A DNA stretch of 5,399 bases from Acidimicrobiia bacterium (GTDB taxonomy: Bacteria; Actinomycetota; Acidimicrobiia; Spongiisociales; ZC4RG35), in assembly GCA_030623125.1 (NCBI GenBank), contig JAUXMQ010000104.1, forward strand, positions 1 through 5,399. Reading direction: 5' to 3'. The translations under genes were made by a program, and so were the position numbers. Under the pieces are notes generated by a model. It did not search any database. It was not told where the DNA came from and was given only the letters and a program-made list of their open reading frames with translations. Below are positions 1-5,307 of this stretch, in pieces (positions within the stretch are counted from its first letter, which is position 1; every line of letters begins with the position of its first letter).

Positions 1-211
1 ACCACACCCCATAGTGCCACTCATGGTCAGGGAGACCGAGCGGACGGCTGCCCTCGCGGACCATCTGTTCGAAAACGGGATCCTGGCGACCGGGCTGAAC
101 TTTCCGGTGGTTCCCAAAGGCTCCGAAGAGATTCGATTTCAGGTCAATGCCGACCATACGACGGGCGACCTCGACTATGTGTTGACCGTCTTGGGGGACT
201 TCGAGGGCTAG
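1..211 (+). CDS. kbl: Glycine C-acetyltransferase (2-amino-3-ketobutyrate CoA ligase), C-terminal fragment
   Basis: This is the last ~69 codons of a gene that begins outside the window; the reading frame is open from base 2 (P-H-P-I-V-P-L-M) to TAG at 209-211. KBL is a cytosolic, PLP-dependent alpha-oxoamine synthase. It splits 2-amino-3-ketobutyrate with CoA into glycine and acetyl-CoA, the second step of threonine breakdown after threonine dehydrogenase. Visible signatures are the HPIVPLMV segment and the C-terminal small-domain motif FPVVPKG followed by EEIRFQVNADHT, which matches KBL (YPVVPKG...IR.Q.SA.HT in E. coli) better than BioF or ALA synthase. The PLP lysine lies upstream, outside the window. 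The GTG at 14 is internal, not a start. The gene converges on the carboxylase alpha gene and overlaps it by 4 bases. Other alpha-oxoamine synthases are less likely alternatives. Confidence 0.85.
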   Translation, partial: PHPIVPLMVRETERTAALADHLFENGILATGLNFPVVPKGSEEIRFQVNADHTTGDLDYVLTVLGDFEG

Positions 212-216
212 CCCTC
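203..216. other. 14-bp perfect palindrome spanning both stop codons
   Basis: GAGGGCTAGCCCTC reads identically on both strands, centred on the CTAG that supplies the TAG stops of kbl (+) and the carboxylase alpha gene (-). As RNA from either strand it could form a 5-bp GAGGG/CCCTC stem with a CUAG loop. No U-rich tract follows on either strand, so it is not a classical intrinsic terminator. There is no other spacer between the two convergent genes, so any bidirectional termination or 3'-end stabilising role would have to use this site. That role is inference. Confidence 0.45.
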
Positions 217-2157
217 CTCGACCACCACCAGCACCGCGTCTGCTTCGATCTGATCGCCGGCCAGGTGACGGACGTCCACGACTGTTCCGTTGTGCGGCGA
301 GCGCAAGGCGTGCTCCATCTTCATTGCCTCGATCACAACCAGGATCTGGCCTTCCACCACCTGGTCGCCCTTGCCAACATCGACCCTGATCACCTTCCCG
401 GGTATTGGCGCGTGGAGCGACCCGGCGTCCTCATCGTGCCCCGAATCGGGGAATCGAGGCACGGCGGTGAAGTGGGCCGGTCCGCGATGTGTGTGCACAT
501 AGCGGTCGTCTCCGTATCGAGCCGTTTGATACTGGAGCTCAACGCCATCAATCGTGAAGGAGACGAAGTCGGGAGATGCCTTGGTGACGACGACCATCCC
601 GATGCCATCGATTGCAAAGCCATTCGGGTCGACCGAGTAGGAGATCTGGTATTCACCGTGATACCCGATGTAGGTGCGTCGTTGCAGTTGGCTGGGAGAG
701 TTTCGCCATCCTGACTGAATGGTCGCAAGCGTTCTTGCGGCCAATCGCTCGTGAGCCTGATCCGCAAGGGCTGCCGCAAGTGCGGCGAGCCGCTCGTTCG
801 GCGGGTCGTTGAGGGGCTGCCCGAGATCATTGGGGTCGAGGCGGTCCAGGAACTGGGTGTCTGTCTTCCCTTCCAGGAAGTCGGGATGCTCCAGCACCCT
901 GACAAGGAGAGCCACGTTGGTCGTCGAGCCATGGATGTGGGACTCCCGAAGGGCTGTCGCCAGGATCGCAGCGGCCCCTTCCCTGGTGGGGGCGTGGGCG
1001 ATGACCTTGGCGATCATCGGGTCGTAGTGGACCGATACTCGTGAACCGTCCTCGATCCCGGAGTCGACCCTCAAACCATCGGTAACCGGTATGGCGAACC
1101 TGTGAAACTTGCCAGTGACGGGGAGAAAATCGTTGAGTGGATCCTCGGCGTAGAGTCTTGCTTCGATGGCGTGACCCGTCATCGTCGGGCTCTGCTCTGG
1201 AAGGGATTCCCCCGCGGCGACCTCTATCTGAAGTCTGACGAGATCCCAACCCGTGACCATCTCTGTCACCGGATGCTCAACCTGGAGTCGGGTGTTCATC
1301 TCGAGAAAGTGAAAGCTCCCGTCCTGATAGAGGAACTCCACCGTTCCCGCGCCCACGTAGTCGACCGCCCTGGCTGCTCCGATCGCAGCCTCGCTCATAG
1401 CGATCCTGGTGGTCTCGTCGATAGCCGTCGAAGGCGATTCCTCGATGATCTTCTGATGTCGGCGCTGGATCGAGCACTCACGCTCGAAGAGCGAGACGAG
1501 ATTGCCGTGGGTGTCGCCAAAGACCTGGATCTCGATATGCCGGGGGGCCTCCAGGTACTTCTCGAGGAAGACCGTGTCGTCGCCAAATGACGAGGCGGCC
1601 TCGCGACGAGCGCCTTCGATGGCCTCGAGAAGGTCGTCGGGACTGATGACGACTCGCATCCCCTTACCGCCACCTCCTGCCGACGGTTTCACCAGTAGGG
1701 GAAAGCCGAGTTCCCTGGCAACCGAAGTTGTGTCAGGAGGCCCTTCGAGCTCGATGCTCGTCAGAATGGGGACGCCAACCGACGCCATCAGTCGCTTGGA
1801 CTCCAGTTTGGAGCCCATCACTTCGATCGAATGCGGTGAGGGGCCTATCCAGGTGACCCCTGCGCGAGTCACGGCTCGGGCAAAGTCGGCATTCTCGGAT
1901 AGAAATCCGTAACCGGGGTGCACAGCATCTGCTCCGGTTTCCTCGGCCGCTGAGAGGATGGCTTCGATGTTGAGATAGGTCTCCGTCGAACCAGCTCCAG
2001 CCAGCCGCACTGCCTCGTCGGCTTCCATCATGTGCGGCTCGCCATTGTCGGGGTCGGAGTAGACCGCCACAGTGGCGATTCCCATCTCCCTGGCTGTCCG
2101 GACCACCCGTCGCGCAATCTCTCCTCGATTGGCGACAAGGATCTTCGAGATTGTCAT
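208..2157 (-). CDS. Acyl-CoA carboxylase alpha subunit (biotin carboxylase + biotin carrier)
   Basis: This subunit carboxylates its own biotin with ATP and bicarbonate, then presents carboxybiotin to the beta subunit; it is cytosolic. The 649-residue chain (numbered from ATG) has the usual alpha-subunit order. Biotin carboxylase spans ~3-445, with the ATP-grasp glycine loop AGGGGKGM at 160-167. By alignment to E. coli AccC, the expected active-site residues are K117, K157, H207, K236, E274, E286, R290, E294 and R334. A linker/BT domain follows at ~495-570, ending in a VPRFP motif, then the biotinyl domain at ~581-647 with EAMKM and biotin-acceptor K613. No key residue is missing. The start is ATG at 2157, overlapping the upstream TGA as TGATG; a GTG directly before it (2160) would add one residue. 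There is no clear Shine-Dalgarno, so translation is probably coupled to the beta gene. It could serve methylcrotonyl-, propionyl- or another acyl-CoA; alpha subunits do not settle the substrate. Confidence 0.93.
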   Translation of the reverse strand: MTISKILVANRGEIARRVVRTAREMGIATVAVYSDPDNGEPHMMEADEAVRLAGAGSTETYLNIEAILSAAEETGADAVHPGYGFLSENADFARAVTRAGVTWIGPSPHSIEVMGSKLESKRLMASVGVPILTSIELEGPPDTTSVARELGFPLLVKPSAGGGGKGMRVVISPDDLLEAIEGARREAASSFGDDTVFLEKYLEAPRHIEIQVFGDTHGNLVSLFERECSIQRRHQKIIEESPSTAIDETTRIAMSEAAIGAARAVDYVGAGTVEFLYQDGSFHFLEMNTRLQVEHPVTEMVTGWDLVRLQIEVAAGESLPEQSPTMTGHAIEARLYAEDPLNDFLPVTGKFHRFAIPVTDGLRVDSGIEDGSRVSVHYDPMIAKVIAHAPTREGAAAILATALRESHIHGSTTNVALLVRVLEHPDFLEGKTDTQFLDRLDPNDLGQPLNDPPNERLAALAAALADQAHERLAARTLATIQSGWRNSPSQLQRRTYIGYHGEYQISYSVDPNGFAIDGIGMVVVTKASPDFVSFTIDGVELQYQTARYGDDRYVHTHRGPAHFTAVPRFPDSGHDEDAGSLHAPIPGKVIRVDVGKGDQVVEGQILVVIEAMKMEHALRSPHNGTVVDVRHLAGDQIEADAVLVVVEEG

Positions 2158-3755
2158 CACATGCGAAAAACCCCGAACCGGTCTGTTCCCTCGACCGGTG
2201 CGGAGTGAATTGCGGACAAGGCTATGCCAAGGACAGTTCTCGTAACGCGGGGGTCGATCAGGCCGTCGTCGCGGACACGGGAGGTGGAGAAAAACGCTTG
2301 CTCGGTGTGTTCCATCATCTCCACGAGATCGGCGGAGCGCAACAGGTCGGCATCCTCATCGAAAACCTCCTCGCGTGATTCTGCGGACTGGCGAGCGACA
2401 ATGGACATGACACCTGCCAGTTGTTTCGCACCCATCACCGCCACCTTGTGATTCGGATAGCCGAAGACGAACCGCGGGTCGTAGGCGCGACCCGACATGC
2501 CGTAATTGCCGGCACCGTAGGAGACACCCGCCATGAGGGAGATGTGGGGGACTTCGGAGTTGGCGACCGCGTTGATCATCTTGGCGCCGTCCTTGATGAT
2601 CCCCCGCTGCTCGTAATCCTTGCCGACCATGTAGCCGGTGGTGTTGTGGATGAAGATGATCGGCGTGTCATAACGATTGCACAGTTGGATGAACTCGGTG
2701 GACTTCTGAGCCTCCTCGGAGAAGATCACCCCTTGCTGGTTGGCGATGACTCCGACTGGATAACCGTGCACCGACCCCCAGCCGTTGAGGATCGAGGTCC
2801 CGTAAACAGCCTTGTACTCCTCGAGACGAGAGCCGTCGAGCACCCGATTGAGGATCTCCCTCATGTCGAAAGGGATTCTCAGGTCGGCCGGGATCACCCC
2901 GAGGATCTCGTCGATATCGTGTACCGGGTCATCCGGCGGTTTGGTTGGTCCGTAGCCCTGCTTGCGCCAGTTGATGTGGTCGACGATGTCGCGTCCCATC
3001 CGAATGGCCTCGTGCTCGTCGGCGGCGAAATAGTCGGACAGGCCCGAGACCTTGGAGTGCATTTCGGCACCGCCCAGCTCCTCTTCGGTCGACTCCTCTC
3101 CCGTTGCCATCTTGACCAGGGGTGGGCCACCCAGAAAGACCCTTGCCTTGTCCTTGACCATCACCGAGTAGTCACACATCGCCGGGAAGTAGGCCCCTCC
3201 GGCTGTGGAGCTTCCAAAGACGAGCGAGATGGTTGGGATGCCTTGCTTGGAGAGTCGGGTCAGATTGCGAAACCACTTGCCGCCGACGACGAACACGTCG
3301 GCCTGGTCGGGCAGGTCGGCCCCCCCGGACTCCACGAGGTTGACCAGGGGAAGCCGGTTCTCCATGGCAATATCCATGATGCGGAGCGACTTGGACAGGG
3401 TGTATCGATTGAACACCCCCGCCTGGCTGGTGGGATCGTTGGCGAGGATGGCGCATTCCACACCGCTGATCACACCGATCCCGGTGACCGCGTTTCCGCC
3501 AAGCGGCTTGTCGGTGCCCCAAGCTGCGAGTGTCGAGAGTTCCAGGAAAGGGGAGTCGCGGTCTATGAGAAGCTCAATCCGCTCTCTGGCGAGGAGCTTG
3601 CCGCGATCGCGGTGCCGCTTGATGTACTTCTCGCCCCCGCCCTGACGAGCCTTTTCCTGAAGCTCTTCGAACTCGTGGAGCTTTTTCTCCATGGCGGTCC
3701 GGTTGGCCACGTATTCCTCGGAGCGCGTGTCGATGCGCGTTCCCAATACCTGCAT
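2157..3755 (-). CDS. Acyl-CoA carboxylase beta subunit (carboxyltransferase), MCC/GCC-like
   Basis: This is the carboxyltransferase that moves CO2 from carboxybiotin to an acyl-CoA, forming a cytosolic alpha-beta complex with the next gene product. It has 532 residues (from ATG), normal for the family. The N-terminal crotonase-fold half (~20-270) has ESGGADLP near 142-149, GSSTAGGAY at 181-189 (oxyanion-hole glycines) and FLGGPPLVK at 207-215. The C-terminal half (~280-515) has GVSYGAGNYGM at 410-420, then GRAYDPRF and VMGAKQ near 440. The GAGNYGM-GRAY motif is the methylcrotonyl-/geranyl-CoA carboxylase type, not the shorter propionyl-CoA carboxylase type. Other stretches (DVFVVGGKWFRNLTRLSK, FVFGYPNHKVAVMGA) differ from textbook MCC, so the substrate is unassigned. 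The start is ATG at 3755; a TTG two codons earlier (3761) is possible. No good Shine-Dalgarno precedes either. Mycobacterial AccD-type paralogues look similar from memory. Confidence 0.9.
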   Translation of the reverse strand: MQVLGTRIDTRSEEYVANRTAMEKKLHEFEELQEKARQGGGEKYIKRHRDRGKLLARERIELLIDRDSPFLELSTLAAWGTDKPLGGNAVTGIGVISGVECAILANDPTSQAGVFNRYTLSKSLRIMDIAMENRLPLVNLVESGGADLPDQADVFVVGGKWFRNLTRLSKQGIPTISLVFGSSTAGGAYFPAMCDYSVMVKDKARVFLGGPPLVKMATGEESTEEELGGAEMHSKVSGLSDYFAADEHEAIRMGRDIVDHINWRKQGYGPTKPPDDPVHDIDEILGVIPADLRIPFDMREILNRVLDGSRLEEYKAVYGTSILNGWGSVHGYPVGVIANQQGVIFSEEAQKSTEFIQLCNRYDTPIIFIHNTTGYMVGKDYEQRGIIKDGAKMINAVANSEVPHISLMAGVSYGAGNYGMSGRAYDPRFVFGYPNHKVAVMGAKQLAGVMSIVARQSAESREEVFDEDADLLRSADLVEMMEHTEQAFFSTSRVRDDGLIDPRVTRTVLGIALSAIHSAPVEGTDRFGVFRM

Positions 3756-3776
3756 GGTCAAGGAGCGTAGTTAGAC

Positions 3777-3790
3777 GCCGATTGCTCGGC
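3777..3790 (-). other. Short intercistronic hairpin with GCAA tetraloop
   Basis: In the 46-bp gap between the ferredoxin stop and the carboxyltransferase start, the minus strand reads GCCGA-GCAA-TCGGC. This is a perfect 5-bp stem closed by a GNRA-type tetraloop, with a possible T-G wobble pair extending it. No T-tract follows, so it does not look like a terminator. It could stabilise or process the operon mRNA, or modestly set the ferredoxin-to-carboxylase ratio. A 5-bp stem in GC-rich DNA may also be chance. Confidence 0.35.
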
Positions 3791-3801
3791 AGATGGCGGG
3801 G

Positions 3802-4107
3802 TCAGCCGTCGTGCAGAGCGGATTCCTGGTAGGGCTCGATCATGATGCACTCCCCGGGACACTCCTCAGCCGACTCGACGACGTCTTCGATCAGCGCATC
3901 GGGAACTCGCGCAAGACCCCTTGCGCCGTCGGGCGCCTCCTCGCCGTCGAAGACCACCGTGTTGCCGAAGAACTTGGCATCCTCTTTGACGACCCAAAGG
4001 CCATCGTCGCGGCCCAAGAAGACTTCGGGGCTGATTTCCTCGCAAATCCCGTCACCGGTGCAGAGGTCCTGATCGATCCAAACCATCAGCTTGGTTGCGT
4101 CGGCCAT
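3802..4107 (-). CDS. Small [3Fe-4S]/[4Fe-4S] ferredoxin with CxxDxxC motif
   Basis: A 101-residue cytosolic, acidic ferredoxin with a single cluster site. Candidate ligands are C16, D19 and C22 (CTGDGIC) and C83 (CPGEC). C87 is an extra cysteine one helical turn further. The DQDLCTGDGIC segment closely resembles Pyrococcus furiosus ferredoxin (DQDTCIGDAIC), where the Asp can ligate a [4Fe-4S] cluster and the protein also exists as [3Fe-4S]. The spacing between C22 and the CP cysteine (60 residues) is longer than in that protein. Actinobacterial relatives often serve cytochromes P450 or other oxidoreductases; none is encoded here, so the partner is unknown. It is the first gene of the carboxylase operon, 46 bp ahead of the beta gene. 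The start ATG at 4107 has a TAAATT box 6 bases upstream, suggesting a leaderless message. An in-frame ATG at 4086 (M8, giving M-V-W-I-D-Q-D) is also plausible, because many relatives begin there. Confidence 0.88.
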   Translation of the reverse strand: MADATKLMVWIDQDLCTGDGICEEISPEVFLGRDDGLWVVKEDAKFFGNTVVFDGEEAPDGARGLARVPDALIEDVVESAEECPGECIMIEPYQESALHDG

Positions 4108-4113
4108 CCCACC

Positions 4114-4142
4114 AATTTAGATGTTTCGCGAACTCTTCCCAA
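4114..4142 (-). promoter_or_regulatory. Candidate promoter for ferredoxin-carboxylase operon
   Basis: On the minus strand, TTGGGA (4142-4137) and TAAATT (4119-4114) are separated by exactly 17 bases. The -10 box fits the TANNNT pattern of actinobacterial promoters and ends 6 bases before the ATG at 4107. Transcription would therefore begin at or next to the start codon, giving a leaderless mRNA. Each hexamer matches the sigma-70 consensus at 4 of 6 positions. The call rests on spacing and position only. Confidence 0.4.
4125..4132. promoter_or_regulatory. Palindrome TTCGCGAA in divergent intergenic region (possible operator)
   Basis: A perfect 8-bp palindrome lies inside the 17-bp spacer of the proposed ferredoxin promoter (4120-4136), and about 31-38 bases upstream of the MaoC start codon. 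A dimeric repressor bound here could affect both divergent genes. The arms do not extend beyond 4 bases each side, and a chance 8-mer palindrome in 55 bp is not rare. No regulator gene is present in the window to suggest a family. Confidence 0.25.
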
Positions 4143-4162
4143 CTCGTGACAGAATCAGCCAC

Positions 4163-4612
4163 ATGGAACAGATACTCGAGAGACTTCAAGCTCAGGTCGG
4201 CACCGACATCGGTGTCAGTGAGTGGATGGAGATCACCCAGGAAAGGGTGAATGCCTTCGCCGACGCCACCGATGACCATCAGTTCATCCATGTCGACCCG
4301 GAGCGGGCAAGTGGGACGCCGTTCGGGGGAACCATCGCCCATGGTTTTCTGACGCTCTCCCTGACGGTGACCCTGGCCGGCGAGGCCGAGCTCGATGTCG
4401 GCGAACCCAAGATGGCGATCAACTACGGGCTGGACAAGGTGCGGTTCCCGGCACCGGTGCCTGTCGGATCGAGAATCAGGGCTCGGGTTGTGCTGCAGGC
4501 GATGAGCGAGGTGACCGGCGGTATCCAGGTGAACCGGACAGTGACCATGGAGGTGGAGGGCACTGACAAGCCGGCGATGGTCGCCGAGACCGTCACCCGC
4601 TACTACTACTAG
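4163..4612 (+). CDS. MaoC-family (R)-specific enoyl-CoA hydratase / 3-hydroxyacyl dehydratase
   Basis: A 149-residue single hot-dog-fold hydratase that reversibly adds water to trans-2-enoyl thioesters to give (R)-3-hydroxyacyl thioesters, acting as a cytosolic homodimer. The hydratase-2 motif is clear: FADATDDHQFIH at ~32-43, with D38 and H43 as expected catalytic residues. It is followed by HVDPERA and the hot-dog helix GTIAHGFLTLSL (~56-67). The motif has Asp where many relatives have Gly (T-D-D rather than T-G-D). NYGLDKVRFPAPVPVGSR (~87-103) and the C-terminal VTRYYY strongly recall M. tuberculosis Rv0130 (HtdZ), about 151 residues. The ATG at 4163 matches that family start; an in-frame ATG at 4121 would add 14 residues without family support and leave almost no intergenic DNA. 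No Shine-Dalgarno is visible; CAGAAT ends 7 bases upstream, so a leaderless mRNA is possible. Divergent from the ferredoxin and convergent, sharing CTAG, with the dehydrogenase. Confidence 0.88.
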   Translation: MEQILERLQAQVGTDIGVSEWMEITQERVNAFADATDDHQFIHVDPERASGTPFGGTIAHGFLTLSLTVTLAGEAELDVGEPKMAINYGLDKVRFPAPVPVGSRIRARVVLQAMSEVTGGIQVNRTVTMEVEGTDKPAMVAETVTRYYY

Positions 4613-5307
4613 GAAAGCGAGCGGCCGCCGCCGACGACTACGACATGGCCGGTGATGTAGGAGGAGAGGGGGGTGAGGAGAAACCAGACCACGTTGGCGA
4701 TCTCTTCCGGCGTGCCCATCCGGTCGAGAGGGATCGCCGAAACCATCTTCTCCAGCACGTCTTCGGGTATGGCCATTGCCATTTCCGTGCCGATCAACCC
4801 CGGTGCGATGGCATTGACCCGCACATGAGGCGCCAGCGAGAGGGCCATCGCTCGGGTCAGACCGACAACTCCGCCCTTGGACATCGAGTAGTTGAACTGT
4901 CCGAAATTGCCCAGGTAGGCGCGCGAGGCGATGTTCACGATCGAGCCTCCCTCGGCTATCAGGGGCGCCAGGAGGGTCGACAGTCGATAGGCGGCGCCCA
5001 GGTTCACTTCGAGAACGGCCTGGAAACTCTCGTCGGTCATGTTCACGAGTCGCGAGTCGCGAGTGATCCCGGCGTTGTTCACCACTCCGAGGAGTGGCAA
5101 TCCCTTGGTTTCGACCGCTTCGCGAACCGAATCGACGCCGTCATCCGAAGTCAGGTCGACCTGAACGCCCACGATGTCCTCGGCGAGTGCGAGTTCCGGG
5201 GCGAGGTCGACTCCGATGACTGTGAACAATGGATTGGCGGCGAGTTTCTCCGCAATCGCTCGTCCGATGCCGCGGGCCGCTCCAGTGACGACAATCGACC
5301 CGTTCAT
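4609..5307 (-). CDS. Short-chain dehydrogenase/reductase, FabG-like
   Basis: A 232-residue classical SDR, a little shorter than typical FabG (~245). It shows the Rossmann motif TGAARGIG at 8-15, NNAG at 77-80, a catalytic tetrad N102, S128, Y140, K144 (YSMSK), the PG motif at 169-170 and the C-terminal GHVVVVGGG. D34 at the end of the second strand (VIGVDLA) suggests NAD(H) preference, which would favour oxidation of 3-hydroxyacyl-CoA over biosynthetic reduction; this is inference. Likely substrates are 3-hydroxyacyl/3-oxoacyl thioesters, but SDR substrates cannot be read from sequence alone. The ATG at 5307 is supported by a GGGAAGG ribosome-binding site 7 bases upstream (5321-5315) and by an ATGA overlap with the preceding gene, implying an operon. 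It converges on the MaoC gene with a 4-base CTAG stop overlap. Confidence 0.88.
   Translation of the reverse strand: MNGSIVVTGAARGIGRAIAEKLAANPLFTVIGVDLAPELALAEDIVGVQVDLTSDDGVDSVREAVETKGLPLLGVVNNAGITRDSRLVNMTDESFQAVLEVNLGAAYRLSTLLAPLIAEGGSIVNIASRAYLGNFGQFNYSMSKGGVVGLTRAMALSLAPHVRVNAIAPGLIGTEMAMAIPEDVLEKMVSAIPLDRMGTPEEIANVVWFLLTPLSSYITGHVVVVGGGRSLS

Noticed and set aside
265..714. Plus-strand open frames (e.g. 149 codons) inside the carboxylase alpha gene
   Set aside because: They are antisense shadows of the biotin carrier and linker region, with no independent motif, start context or spacing that would support a gene.
2177..2199. Two ACCGGT palindromes 11 bases apart near the beta-alpha junction
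   Set aside because: Both fall inside the last codons of the carboxyltransferase. Short GC-rich palindromes are frequent at this composition, and the arms do not extend.
2421..3770. 449-codon plus-strand open frame opposite the carboxyltransferase gene
   Set aside because: It lies almost wholly antisense to an intact, motif-rich carboxyltransferase. Its translation is a low-complexity D/V/G/H-rich product with no recognisable domain, as expected from the complement of GC-biased codons.
4121..4162. Longer MaoC start at ATG 4121
   Set aside because: The extra 14 residues (M-F-R-E-L-F-P-T...) have no family counterpart and would cover the proposed promoter region. The ATG at 4163 gives the usual family length.
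4651..4688. Purine-rich G-run on the plus strand, possible G-quadruplex
   Set aside because: It has only one long G run, and the others are two or three bases. It encodes the conserved C-terminal SDR segment, so coding explains it.
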